A stretch of 64,000 bases of DNA from Pseudohalocynthiibacter aestuariivivens (GCF_018457175.1 NZ_JAGFNU010000002.1:124001-188000), one strand, 5' to 3'. Numbered from the stretch's first letter, positions 8,913-17,968 are shown. Numbers and translations are program-made. The notes: generated from the sequence alone by a model not told the origin.

Positions 8913-9326
8913 CTAAAATTCTTCCGAAGTATCCGGCACGTGCGGATCTCCGCTCACCCTAACTTTTCTAAAGGGAATGTTGCAGTGTTTCTGGTGGTTT
9001 GCTTGCTCTAACGCTTCCATGTGGCCTTTCAAGCGTGCGACTTCGGCGGCTGCTTCGGAATTGCCCTTTATGAAAAGAAACGAGGGCAGCCAAAAGAGAA
9101 TTCCACCGACCATATTCCCGGTGTCGTCATTTGCTGTCTGATTTTGTATTCCCGCTGCTTGCGCGAGGCGAAAGGATACGTGTTGCGCTTCTGTGAAAAT
9201 CTGACCGCACGAATGGTTTTGATATTGTAACGGTGAAATATAAGCGGCCTTAATGTCCGAGCTTTTTTTTGCGCACCCGGCGAGGGCAGTTGCTGCGACC
9301 AAAAAAGCAATCGTTGTTGTTTTCAT
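8913..9326 (-). CDS. Small lipoprotein of unknown function
   Basis: A 137-residue predicted lipoprotein with a short signal peptide ending in the lipobox LAGC (Cys18). The mature part contains SPLQYQNHSCGQI, a hydrophobic segment (GGILFWLPSFLF) and then a helical stretch with heptad-like character (EAAAEVARLKGHMEALEQANHQ). Similar small proteins occur in related genomes as hypothetical proteins. It is monocistronic, reading toward tRNA-Leu, and divergent from modA. I do not assign a function. Confidence 0.72.
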   Translation of the reverse strand: MKTTTIAFLVAATALAGCAKKSSDIKAAYISPLQYQNHSCGQIFTEAQHVSFRLAQAAGIQNQTANDDTGNMVGGILFWLPSFLFIKGNSEAAAEVARLKGHMEALEQANHQKHCNIPFRKVRVSGDPHVPDTSEEF

Positions 9327-9562
9327 TACATCCTCATTCGAAGTCGTTTTATGTTTAGTCGGTAAATCAAACAGGCTTATGTTTAAGAAGATTAATGAAA
9401 CGTTAAGATTCTTAGAATTGCTTACCTAAAGTTAAGTTTGCTTTCCGCTATTTTGGTCATGTTCGACAGTGGTCTCTGTTGTGGTTCCAGATCGATAGCT
9501 CGGACTAGATTGAGACCACGAAGTTATATCATATCACGACTCCACGCAACTTGCACTTGCGA

Positions 9563-9607
9563 TATCCCCTCGGGCAGGTTTTACCTGTACGGGTTCAAAA
9601 GGGGATA
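9563..9607 (+). promoter_or_regulatory. Nested hairpin sequestering the modA ribosome-binding site
   Basis: TATCCCCT (9563-9570) pairs perfectly with AGGGGATA (9600-9607). The second arm contains the Shine-Dalgarno sequence of modA, whose ATG is at 9610. Inside sits a second perfect hairpin, CAGGT-TTT-ACCTG (9575-9587), leaving a 12-base single strand, TACGGGTTCAAA. This would block ribosome access when folded. It does not match a known class that I can recognise, and is far smaller than the molybdenum-cofactor RNA motif. The pairing is seen; the regulation is inferred. Confidence 0.5.
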
Positions 9608-9609
9608 AC

Positions 9610-10353
9610 ATGCGGCACTTTTTTAGGTTCATTGTGGCCATGGCTGTTTTTCTGGGCCAGAGCGCATCTGGAAACGCTGATACTGTGAGAGTGGCTGTTG
9701 CCTCGAACTTTCAAAGTACCGCTGAATTAATCGCAAAAGAATTCGAAATGGCGAGTGGACATCACGTTTTGTTGTCTAACGGCTCAACCGGAAAACTTTA
9801 TGCACAAATCCTGAATGGGGCGCCTTTCGATATTTTTCTGGCTGCGGATCAGGAAAGGCCTGCCTTATTGTTGAATGCGCAACGCGCAGTAAAAGTGCAA
9901 ACTTATGCAGTTGGCCGTCTGGTCCTTGTGGGGCCGGAAGGGACACTGAGTGTGCATGAAACTGCGGAAACAGCGAGCCAAATTCGCAATCAGAGAATTG
10001 CAATTGCCGATCCCGATTTGGCCCCTTATGGAAAAGCCGCTATTGAAGTTCTCGAAAACCTCGGGCTTGAAAAGGATGAAATGGACTTGGTTTTTGGGGA
10101 AAACATTGCGCAGACCGCAGGTTTCTTCGCGACCGGAAATGTCAGATATGCAATGATTGCGCGCTCACAGCTTCATTATGGCTTCGGAACGCCAGACTTT
10201 GACACGATACTGCTTGATGGATTGCACGCCCCGATCTCTCAAGATGCCGCTCTTTTGACCAGCAGTTCAGCAGCGAATGTATTTTTTGATTTTCTGAATA
10301 GTAGGGCGTCACAAGGTATTCTTTATGACGCGGGATATGAGGTAAAGAATTGA
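9610..10353 (+). CDS. modA: Molybdate ABC transporter, periplasmic binding protein
   Basis: ModA captures molybdate (and tungstate) in the periplasm. The 247-residue protein has a signal peptide (MRHFFRFIVAMAVFLG... cleaved near ASGNA), then the family start VRVAVASNFQSTAELIAKEFE and the loop SNGSTGKLYAQILNGAPFDIFLAAD, whose serines and backbone bind the oxyanion. The terminal region VFFDFLNSRASQGILYDAGYE is also typical. ModA, ModB and ModC overlap by four bases each, so they are one operon. Translation may be controlled by the hairpin over its ribosome-binding site. Confidence 0.93.
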   Translation: MRHFFRFIVAMAVFLGQSASGNADTVRVAVASNFQSTAELIAKEFEMASGHHVLLSNGSTGKLYAQILNGAPFDIFLAADQERPALLLNAQRAVKVQTYAVGRLVLVGPEGTLSVHETAETASQIRNQRIAIADPDLAPYGKAAIEVLENLGLEKDEMDLVFGENIAQTAGFFATGNVRYAMIARSQLHYGFGTPDFDTILLDGLHAPISQDAALLTSSSAANVFFDFLNSRASQGILYDAGYEVKN

Positions 10354-11012
10354 GCCTCTGGCCTGCCATATGGTTAACACTGCAACTTGCAGGTTTAACT
10401 TCTGTATTGCTGATTGTGATTGCGACTCCGATCGCATGGTGGCTGGTGACAACAAGAAGCAGGGCGCGGCCATTCGTAGAGGCGCTCACAGCGCTACCTC
10501 TTGTTCTGCCACCCACGGTACTTGGCTTTTATCTTTTAATTCTGTTCAGTCCCAACACAGCGCTTGGCGCGCTCTGGATAAAAGTGACGGGTGAGACACT
10601 GGCATTTTCGTTTACCGGTTTGTTACTTGCCTCTGTGCTTTACTCCTTGCCCTTCGCGGTTCAACCGCTCCGAACTGCGTTTCACAGTGTCGGGCATGGG
10701 CCAATCGAAGCCGCCGCAACCCTTGGTGCCAGCCAATGGCAAAGTTTTCATAGCGTCGTTGTTCCGCTTTCGCGACGCGGTTTTCTGGCGGCTGCCGTTC
10801 TCAGTTTTGCCCATACGCTTGGGGAATTTGGGGTGGTTCTGATGGTTGGCGGAAACATACCGGGCAAGACACGGGTAATTTCAATCGAGATATACAACAG
10901 GGTTGAAACATTGGACTATGGTGCCGCACATGTTTTGTCGGCGGGTCTTTTGGGTGTTTCCTTTCTGGTGCTCGTATTGGTGTTCTTTCTGAACAAGGAT
11001 GAACGCAAATGA
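10350..11012 (+). CDS. modB: Molybdate ABC transporter permease
   Basis: A 220-residue inner-membrane permease with five to six helices and the ABC-permease EAA loop (EAAATLGASQWQSFHSVVVPLSRRG) that docks onto the ATPase. ALPLVLPPTVLGFYLL and FAHTLGEFGVVLMVGGNIPGKTR are characteristic of ModB. The first codon is TTG at 10350, overlapping the modA stop as TTGA. ModB forms the homodimeric channel of the ModABC importer. Confidence 0.93.
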   Translation: MSLWPAIWLTLQLAGLTSVLLIVIATPIAWWLVTTRSRARPFVEALTALPLVLPPTVLGFYLLILFSPNTALGALWIKVTGETLAFSFTGLLLASVLYSLPFAVQPLRTAFHSVGHGPIEAAATLGASQWQSFHSVVVPLSRRGFLAAAVLSFAHTLGEFGVVLMVGGNIPGKTRVISIEIYNRVETLDYGAAHVLSAGLLGVSFLVLVLVFFLNKDERK

Positions 11013-12028
11013 ACGCACCCGTGCTCGATATCGATCTTTCGCTAGATTTTCCTGCGTTCTCACTTTCGGTTGCGGAGAAAGTTCCACTTGCGGGGATCAC
11101 GGCCCTGAGCGGAGCAAGTGGCAGCGGAAAAACAACGCTTCTGCGCGCCTTGGCCGGGTTGGAACGCGAAGCAAAAGGACGTGTCCAAATTGGTGATACC
11201 GTCTGGCAAACTGGCCGTAGAATTCTTCCAACACATAAGCGGAACATTGGCTTCGTTTTTCAGGACGCTCGGCTTTTCGCACATCTGAACGTCGCTGAAA
11301 ATGTAAACTATGGTTTGCGCTGGCAAAACCGACCAAAAGGCCTTGCGGATGACCTGATCGAGGCATTGGAGCTTGGCCCATTGATGAAACGAAATGTGTC
11401 GGCTCTGTCCGGTGGCGAGCTGCGCCGCGTCGCACTGGCGCGTGCGCTTGCGACACGTCCCGATCTGATGTTGCTGGATGAACCCATGTCAGGGCTTGAC
11501 GCGACCCGGAAAGCCCGTGTTTTGCCCTTTATTGCACGTGCGCTGCGCGCCTCTGGTTGCCCGGCGATCTACGTCAGTCACGACCGACATGAAACAAATA
11601 CGCTAGCGGACCGCGAAATCGTGATGGCAGGCGGCAAGGTTCTTGAACATGTAAAGGCCGGCCCGGTGTTTGATGCCAAAGTTTGCGGTGACACCAAAAC
11701 CGGAGAGCCAGTTTTGCGGTTTGCCGGCCAACAATTTGCGTGTCGTGGGGGGGCTGTTATTGGTGAAACACAAAAGTTCAGGCTGGCCCCACAGTCCTTG
11801 CTGATTTCAAAGAATGACCCGGGCCAGGGAACAGCTCTTTTTCGGGCCAAAATAAAAATCCTCAGATACGGTGACGTACACCTTGTTTTTCATATGTGCG
11901 ACGAAGCTCCGGACGTTGAAATTCAGGTGCATGCGCCCCAGAGGTCTGATTTCAAATTGTCTGTGGGACAGACCTTATGGTTGTCTGTCGGCGACATTGA
12001 TTTGATCCCACATTCATCTGGAACGTGA
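11009..12028 (+). CDS. modC: Molybdate ABC transporter ATP-binding protein
   Basis: The 339-residue ATPase has Walker A GASGSGKTT (35-43), a Q-loop in VFQDARLF, the signature LSGGELRRVALARAL (133-147), Walker B LMLLDEPMSGLD (from 153) and the H-loop in YVSHDRHE. After residue ~230 comes a TOBE/Mop-like domain, typical for ModC and possibly an oxyanion sensor. It is the last gene of modABC. Most of the following 710 bases carry no gene. Confidence 0.93.
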   Translation: MNAPVLDIDLSLDFPAFSLSVAEKVPLAGITALSGASGSGKTTLLRALAGLEREAKGRVQIGDTVWQTGRRILPTHKRNIGFVFQDARLFAHLNVAENVNYGLRWQNRPKGLADDLIEALELGPLMKRNVSALSGGELRRVALARALATRPDLMLLDEPMSGLDATRKARVLPFIARALRASGCPAIYVSHDRHETNTLADREIVMAGGKVLEHVKAGPVFDAKVCGDTKTGEPVLRFAGQQFACRGGAVIGETQKFRLAPQSLLISKNDPGQGTALFRAKIKILRYGDVHLVFHMCDEAPDVEIQVHAPQRSDFKLSVGQTLWLSVGDIDLIPHSSGT

Positions 12029-12738
12029 TTCGAGCCAGCCCGCATCAATAATTTCTTCTGACTGCAATATCACCAGAGATTCTGGGGATTTAACCAATAT
12101 CGTAGACAATAATGAAACCCCTGGTCTTTGACATCATTTTGCCAAAGTTGTTCGAATATAGGAATTTCCCTTTTTCTATTTTGGAAACGACAACAGTCTT
12201 GTTGACCGCCTCTTAAACAGTCAGCTTCACATGTGTTTTCGTTAATACTCTGTTAATTTTATGGAGTTTGCCCGAATTAACACGAAAAAGGTTCAGCAAA
12301 TTATTGTTCTAAAACAGGAAACAATACTGCTTTGTTCGCAGTTTGGACTATCAAATTGTTTCGCTAACAAACGAAAAAATATGGCTGAAATATGGCACAA
12401 TTTGCCATGAATTAGACAATATTGCTATGTCCGACCCCGTCATAGGTCTAATTTGAACCTGCCCGGCTGGGGGCAAAAAAGAAGGCTGCGGGGGCAGCCG
12501 CTGAGCTGCGATTGAGAAACTGATGTAAATGCCGGAGAGACGGCTGGTTAATTTGCCAGCGTTACGGCTGCTTGGGCAAATAAGGGGTTAACTTCGGTGC
12601 AACATGCATCGTCACACCCGGCAGATGCACAGACCTACACGAAACAGTCGTTGATAAGGGCAGGTGGCCGAGAGGGAAAAGCCGCCACTTTGTAGCAACT
12701 CGGCCGGGTGTGTGAGTTTGGTGTTTGGGAGAGTTGAA
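12029..12738. other. Long non-coding gap: AT-rich promoter region, then structured leader
   Basis: I find no gene in this 710-base stretch. Bases 12041-12440 are AT-rich with several inverted motifs (for example ATTGTT...AACAAT and GTTTCGCTAACAAAC) and are the likely promoter region of the RTX-Hint gene. From about 12460 the composition becomes GC-rich and strongly folded: GGCTGC-GGGG-GCAGCC (12482-12497), GCCG-GAGAGA-CGGC, CTGG...CCAG, and a long-range GGCCGAG/CTCGGCC pair at about 12666-12705. This suggests a structured 5' leader of about 280 bases. Confidence 0.5.
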
Positions 12739-14589
12739 ATGGTAAATCAGGTGTTGGACTGGAGCTTGTTCGGGTCGTACTGGACTGATCTTGCAGGTGG
12801 CGCATCTGTCGATACTGGTGGAATGAGCGTTTCTGTTGCGTTCAATGATCAGAACGGTGGCAGCCAGATCCGTACCGCCTCAACAAGCCAATACACTGAA
12901 GCCGGAGAGCCGTTTGACGCCAACTCAGGCCTGAAGCTTTATGGCACGGGAGGGGATGGCGGTAAGGACGACACATCCACAACGGTAATTGATTTTTCTG
13001 CCGCCGACGGAAGCGGCTTTTCGGACGATGTGAAGGACGTCACGTTTCGGATCAATGATCTGGATGTCGGCACTGCCTGCGACCCGCATATCGATATTGT
13101 AACGATTCGTGCGTATGACACCGCTGGTAATGAGGTTCCGGTACTTATCACAGCTGCTGGCACGCAAATCGTAGATTGCAATACCGTCACTGGGAACGGT
13201 GATCACGAGTATCCTAACCAAGAAGACGGATCTGTCCTGATAGATATCGCCGGCCCTGTTTCACGGATCGAAATCGATTATGACAATGGTTCTACAACGG
13301 ATCAGGCGATCTGGTTGACAGACGTTCATTTTGGAACAGTGCCTGCAGTTGCGCCGGACGGGATTGTTGAAGGCACAAATGGAAATGATCATATCGATTT
13401 TGATTATCTGGGCGATCCAGACGGTGACCGTATAGATCACGGAGACGCAATCCTGCCGGGCGAGGGTCCAAACGATGATATCGTTTTAGCTGGCGATGGG
13501 AATGACACCGTTTATGCTGCCGAGGGAAACGACGAAATCCACGGCGGCAACGGTAATGATAACCTTCATGGTGGCGAAGGCGACGACGAAATCTTTGGGG
13601 AAGCCGGCAACGATAATCTCAATGGTGGTGATGGAAAAGATCGGTTGTTCGGCGGTGACGGCAATGATGAACTACGTGGTGACCACGGCGATGATTTCAT
13701 TTCGACCGGTTCAGGGAATAATGTCGGGTTTGGTGGAGAAGGTAATGATACCTTCGAAGGTGGAAGCGGTCGCGATGTCCTGTTTGGTGGCGATGGTCGC
13801 GACACCTTTACCAAAGTAGGACCCGGAGATGTTATCGACGGAAACGAAGGCGGCGATGATTTTGATACACTAGATCTTCGCGGGGGCGGGCCTTTTAATA
13901 TTCGCTACACCTCGCAAGATTTCGAAGATGGGTTTGTCGATTATCTGGATGAAGACGGTGATGTGACTGGAACATTAAGGTTCCGGAATATTGAAAATAT
14001 CGTCCCCTGTTTCACGCCTGGTACTTTGATCGCGACGCCGAAAGGCGAATGTCTGGTTGAGGAGCTGAAAGTTGGCGACAGAATTATCACCCGCGACAAC
14101 GGCATTCAGGAAATTCGCTGGTATGGCGTGAAGTCGCTGGATTGGAAAACGCTTCGCAACAACGAACATCTTAAGCCAATCCTGATCAAAGCAGGTGCGC
14201 TTGGGCACGGATTGCCAGAGCGTGATATGCTCGTCAGTCCAAATCACCGGATGCTTGTAGCAAATGATAAAACATCGCTTTACTTTGATGAACGCGAAGT
14301 TCTCGCTTCAGCCAAGCACCTTATCAACAACCGCCGCGTCCACAGGGTGGAAACCCTTGGGACCACCTATATCCATTTCATGTTCGATCAGCATGAAGTT
14401 GTTCTTGCCAACGGGTCATGGACGGAAAGCTTTCAGCCCGGTGATTACGCGCTCAAGGGGATTGGAAATGCGCAGCGGCAGGAAATTTTTGATCTCTTTC
14501 CTGACTTGAAAGAGTCCGAAGGTATTAAAAACTACCATACTGCGCGTCGCGTATTGAAAAAACACGAGGCACAGCTCCTCAGATACTAA
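12739..14589 (+). CDS. RTX (calcium-binding repeat) protein with C-terminal Hint domain
   Basis: A 616-residue acidic protein that is probably exported by type I secretion, as it has no N-terminal signal peptide. Residues ~1-205 form a beta-rich domain, possibly carbohydrate- or cell-surface-related. Residues ~230-380 hold about a dozen GGxGxDxL-type nonapeptides that bind calcium. From Cys424 (PCFTPGTLIATPKGECLVEELKVGD in register) comes a hedgehog/intein-like Hint domain with block SPNHRMLV. The start at 12739 follows GGGAGAG; an upstream GTG at 12664 would add 25 non-conserved residues. Hint domains can cleave autocatalytically at the N-side of the Cys, which would release the RTX part. 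Such proteins are common in roseobacters. Confidence 0.88.
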   Translation: MVNQVLDWSLFGSYWTDLAGGASVDTGGMSVSVAFNDQNGGSQIRTASTSQYTEAGEPFDANSGLKLYGTGGDGGKDDTSTTVIDFSAADGSGFSDDVKDVTFRINDLDVGTACDPHIDIVTIRAYDTAGNEVPVLITAAGTQIVDCNTVTGNGDHEYPNQEDGSVLIDIAGPVSRIEIDYDNGSTTDQAIWLTDVHFGTVPAVAPDGIVEGTNGNDHIDFDYLGDPDGDRIDHGDAILPGEGPNDDIVLAGDGNDTVYAAEGNDEIHGGNGNDNLHGGEGDDEIFGEAGNDNLNGGDGKDRLFGGDGNDELRGDHGDDFISTGSGNNVGFGGEGNDTFEGGSGRDVLFGGDGRDTFTKVGPGDVIDGNEGGDDFDTLDLRGGGPFNIRYTSQDFEDGFVDYLDEDGDVTGTLRFRNIENIVPCFTPGTLIATPKGECLVEELKVGDRIITRDNGIQEIRWYGVKSLDWKTLRNNEHLKPILIKAGALGHGLPERDMLVSPNHRMLVANDKTSLYFDEREVLASAKHLINNRRVHRVETLGTTYIHFMFDQHEVVLANGSWTESFQPGDYALKGIGNAQRQEIFDLFPDLKESEGIKNYHTARRVLKKHEAQLLRY

Positions 14590-14603
14590 TATGCAGCCGT
14601 TAG

Positions 14604-14664
14604 CAAAGGGATTGCCCTTTGTTCTAACAGGAACGGGGAGCGGCGTGGCCGTTCTCCGTTTTGT
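14604..14664 (+). terminator. Tandem terminator hairpins after the RTX-Hint gene
   Basis: Two stem-loops follow the stop codon. The first is CAAAGGG-attg-CCCTTTG (14604-14621). The second is an 11-bp stem, CGGGGAGCGGC/GCCGTTCTCCG (14634-14658, with two G-T pairs), followed directly by TTTTGTATTT. The second is a convincing Rho-independent terminator. They separate this gene from the convergent nucleotidyltransferase. Confidence 0.75.
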
Positions 14665-14666
14665 AT

Positions 14667-15275
14667 TTAGCGACCAGTTTTTTTGCCTGTGCGCCAATTG
14701 TCCCAATCTTCCGGAGTATCAAGATCAGTGATGGCATGATTTTCGCTTAACGTGACGTGAACAATGTCTTCAGACGGATCATTCAAAATCTGGCGTGCGC
14801 CGATGTCGCCGGTCAGGTTAGACAGGGCAGGGAATAGACGGCGTGGGAAAAGAACCGGGTGTCCGGGTTTTCCGCCTTCAGTGTAGGCACGATGGATGCG
14901 TTGATCTGAATCCTCTGAAAACGCTTTGATAATACGCGTGAAATCGCTTTCGGTAAGTTCTGGCATATCGGCGAGCGAAATCAGCACGCCATCTGAATCT
15001 TTAGGAACAGCTTTGATTGCCGCACTCAAAGAATGCGCCATGCCATCAGAGGCGTCTTTGACAAAAACCAAAGTCACGGGCAGCCGCGCGACAGCAGCCA
15101 AACGTTCTGGCGCATCACAGGGCAGGGTCACATAAACCTCAGAGCCTGTTGCCGCAGCGCGTTTGACAGACTGCCGAAGCAACGGAGTGCCTTGAATGTT
15201 TTCTAATAGTTTATCCCGCCCGCGCATCCGGTTTGACGCACCCGCAGCCAGCATAACAATGGCAACTTTTGTCAT
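14667..15275 (-). CDS. MocA-like molybdenum cofactor nucleotidyltransferase
   Basis: A 202-residue NTP-transferase of the MobA/MocA type, which activates a sugar or pterin phosphate with NTP. The N-terminal signature LAAGASNRMRGRDKLL, the central VLISLADMPELTESDF (metal-binding Asp) and GKPGHPVLFPRRLF support MocA, which makes molybdopterin cytosine dinucleotide for xanthine/CO-dehydrogenase-family enzymes. The molybdate importer encoded 2.7 kb away fits this role, but no molybdoenzyme is in the window, so the substrate is inferred. Confidence 0.75.
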   Translation of the reverse strand: MTKVAIVMLAAGASNRMRGRDKLLENIQGTPLLRQSVKRAAATGSEVYVTLPCDAPERLAAVARLPVTLVFVKDASDGMAHSLSAAIKAVPKDSDGVLISLADMPELTESDFTRIIKAFSEDSDQRIHRAYTEGGKPGHPVLFPRRLFPALSNLTGDIGARQILNDPSEDIVHVTLSENHAITDLDTPEDWDNWRTGKKTGR

Positions 15276-15331
15276 AGTGCGACCTAACCACCAGAGACGC
15301 CTAAGGGCAATATCCCTGATGGTGTTTTGGT

Positions 15332-17746
15332 CTAACCGCGCATCCGTGCACCGTCTGCGTCAAACAAAGCTGTGGTGATCAACCGGGCAGGGCGCATTTC
15401 ACCCAGAATTTCGATTTCCACCTCCAAACCTTCTTTGGCCATTTCGGTCGGTATCAGGCCTAATGCAATGGATTTGTGGGCGAAGTGTGAGTAGCCACCA
15501 GATGTACAGAACCCTTCCACAGAGCCATTGATCCAGATTGGTTCATAAGCCACGACATCTGCGTCAAGCGCATCAACTTCAAACGCAACCAATGTCCGCG
15601 CAGCACCCTGCGCTTTTTCCGCTTCTGCTGCGGCCCGTCCGATAAAATCTGTGTTCTTTTTGAACGATATGAAACGCTCCATACCGGTTTCCGCCGCTGT
15701 GTAGTCAGGTGAGAACTCGCTCAGCCACGAGCCAAAAAACTTGTCGAGCCTCAGAGACATCATTGCCCGCATCCCAAAGGGGCGCATTCCGTGTTTCTGC
15801 CCGGCGTCCCAAAGCACATGCCAGAGATGCCGCTGGCTCATCGCGTCTGTGTATATTTCATACCCCAGATCACCGGTGTAGCTGACACGCTGCACGATGC
15901 AGTCTGCCATACCCACAACCATGCGCTTTACATCGAGAAATTTAAAAGTATCGGCTGAAACATCGCTTCTTGTAACGGAAGCAAGCACCGCTTGGGCATT
16001 TGGACCGGCAATCTGAAACCCTGTACGCCTGTCTGAGATGTTTGCCAGTGATACCTCGCCATCAAGGTGCTTACGGAACCAGCGTTCGTGATAAGCTTGT
16101 GAGCCGTAAGAGGCGGTAAGCTGGAATTCTGTGTCCGACAGGCACGAGATGGTAAAATCACCAATCAAGCGCCCTTTGGGCGACAGCATCGGGGTTAGGC
16201 TAAGGCGACCTGGCTTTGGAATGCGGCCCGCCATGATACGATCAAGCCAATCACGTGCGTCTGCGCCGGTGACCATGAATTTTCCGAAGTTCTGCACTTC
16301 GTTGATTCCAACGGCTTCGCGCACCGCTTTGACCTCGCGCGCGGTTGCGTCAAAGGCGTTTGAGCGTCGAAAACTTGGAGTTTCGTATCTTTCCTCACCG
16401 TCATCGGCAAAGTAGTTCGGCACTTCGAGGCCAAACTGCTGGCCAAAAACTGCCCCCATACTGTCCCAGATATCATACATGGGTGTGGTCTGGCAGGGGC
16501 GCGCGGCGGGAAGTTCCTCATTCGGATAGCTGACGGAAAAACGGTTTTGATAATTTTCCACCACTTTCGGAAGCGTATAGCCCGGGGTGATCCACTTTCC
16601 AAAGCGCGATACGTCCATTGCGAAAACGTCTCGTTCGGGTTCGCCTTCGATCATCCATTGCGCAAGCGTCAGGCCGACGCCGCCGCCTTGGCTGAAACCG
16701 GCCATAACACCGCAGGCTGACCAGTAATTGCGCAGCCCCGGAACAGGGCCGACCAGCGGGTTTCCGTCTGGTGCGAAAGTAAATGGTCCGTGGATCACGG
16801 ATTTGACGCCTGCCGTGGCAAGTACAGGAAAACGCTGATACGCAAATTCAACAGATTCAGTGATCTTGTCGAGGTTGTCTGGCAGTAGTTCGTGCCCAAA
16901 CCCCCAAGGTGTTCCGTCAACCGCCCAGGGTTCGCAGGACTTTTCGTAAAAGCCGATGCACAGCCCACGCCCTTCCTGACGAAGGTAGCTTTCACCGCCC
17001 GGATCCATGACATGCGGGTGTTCATTTCCCCGCTCATATATCTCGGGAATATCGTCTGTTACGATATACTGGTGTTCCATCGGGTGCAGTGGCAAATAGA
17101 CGCCTGCCATGGCACCAACTTCACGGGCCCAAAGACCGCCAGCATTGACCAGATGTTCAGCGATGACCATGCCTTTTTCTGTCACGATTTCCCATGATCC
17201 GTCTGGTCGCTGGTTCGTTTCCTCAACTTTGTTGTGCAGGACAATTTCAGCCCCGGCCATTCTTGCGGCTTTGGCATAGGCATGGGTCGTACCCGATGGG
17301 TCAAGGTGACCATCAAGGGGGTCATATAGGCCACCGATGATGCCATCTATATTCGTAATGGGCGCAACTTTCTTAATTTCTTCCGGTCCCAGAATTTCGG
17401 TGTGCAAACCCATATAGCGATGCTTTGCCCGCTCTGCCTTCAACATGTCAAAGCGTTCTTGCGTATCGGCAAGCGTAACGCCGCCAACATGGTGCAATCC
17501 GCAAGACATGCCAGTCAGTTCTTCAAGTTCTTTGTAAAGGCGTATCGTATACCCTTGCAACGCGGCCATATTTGTGTCGCCGTTCAGCGTATGAAACCCA
17601 CCTGCTGCGTGCCATGTTGAACCAGAGGTAAGCTCGGACCGTTCATTCAACATAACATCGGACCAGCCAAGCTTGGTCAGGTGATAGAGCACCGAACATC
17701 CGACAACACCACCGCCTATTACGCAAACTTTGGTATGAGATTTCAT
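15332..17746 (-). CDS. FAD-dependent oxidoreductase with GcvT domain (dimethylglycine/sarcosine dehydrogenase type)
   Basis: An 804-residue two-module enzyme. The N-terminal DAO-type module starts VCVIGGGVVGCSVLYHL (FAD Rossmann motif) and contains STWHAAGG, where a His may hold FAD covalently. The C-terminal half (from about residue 430) is a GcvT/aminomethyltransferase-like module with a folate-binding site. Such enzymes oxidatively remove an N-methyl group and pass it to tetrahydrofolate. The start at 17746 is the first codon matching the family; the frame is open farther upstream but unlike protein. Downstream of the MttB-family gene on the same strand, it could take the next methyl from the same amine. 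Substrate not determined. Confidence 0.85.
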   Translation of the reverse strand: MKSHTKVCVIGGGVVGCSVLYHLTKLGWSDVMLNERSELTSGSTWHAAGGFHTLNGDTNMAALQGYTIRLYKELEELTGMSCGLHHVGGVTLADTQERFDMLKAERAKHRYMGLHTEILGPEEIKKVAPITNIDGIIGGLYDPLDGHLDPSGTTHAYAKAARMAGAEIVLHNKVEETNQRPDGSWEIVTEKGMVIAEHLVNAGGLWAREVGAMAGVYLPLHPMEHQYIVTDDIPEIYERGNEHPHVMDPGGESYLRQEGRGLCIGFYEKSCEPWAVDGTPWGFGHELLPDNLDKITESVEFAYQRFPVLATAGVKSVIHGPFTFAPDGNPLVGPVPGLRNYWSACGVMAGFSQGGGVGLTLAQWMIEGEPERDVFAMDVSRFGKWITPGYTLPKVVENYQNRFSVSYPNEELPAARPCQTTPMYDIWDSMGAVFGQQFGLEVPNYFADDGEERYETPSFRRSNAFDATAREVKAVREAVGINEVQNFGKFMVTGADARDWLDRIMAGRIPKPGRLSLTPMLSPKGRLIGDFTISCLSDTEFQLTASYGSQAYHERWFRKHLDGEVSLANISDRRTGFQIAGPNAQAVLASVTRSDVSADTFKFLDVKRMVVGMADCIVQRVSYTGDLGYEIYTDAMSQRHLWHVLWDAGQKHGMRPFGMRAMMSLRLDKFFGSWLSEFSPDYTAAETGMERFISFKKNTDFIGRAAAEAEKAQGAARTLVAFEVDALDADVVAYEPIWINGSVEGFCTSGGYSHFAHKSIALGLIPTEMAKEGLEVEIEILGEMRPARLITTALFDADGARMRG

Positions 17747-17912
17747 AGGGACACTTTCGTATTTATTCCAGTTTTGAGGAAGAGTGTTCCTGCGAGATAA
17801 AAAGCGCATGTAAATTTGCGTCAAAAAAGGTCGCAAATTGATTGCGGAAAATTCCTGAGACCGCTGTCGATCTGAATTTTGTGAACACAACCAGCACATA
17901 GCTGAAACGAAA

Positions 17913-17939
17913 GAGGCCGCCTGTAACACAGACGACCTC
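17913..17939 (-). terminator. Hairpin between the MttB-like and FAD/GcvT genes
   Basis: Read on the minus strand, GAGGTCGTCTGT-GTT-ACAGGCGGCCTC forms a 12-bp stem (two or more G-T pairs) with a three-base loop, followed by TTTCGTTT. It begins 30 bases after the MttB-like stop and lies 167 bases before the FAD/GcvT start. It is a likely terminator or attenuator that reduces read-through into the downstream gene. Confidence 0.55.
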
Positions 17940-17968
17940 GTAACCCTCGGAACCGAGATATTTGATTT

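Noticed and set aside
12664-12738. An N-terminal extension of the RTX-Hint protein from GTG 12664.
   Set aside because: It overlaps the folded leader and lacks a ribosome-binding site; ATG 12739 has GGGAGAG.
13496-13819. Frames opposite or shifted to the RTX repeats (many Met- or Ser/Pro-rich predicted proteins).
   Set aside because: They are artefacts of the repetitive GGxGxD codons read in other frames.
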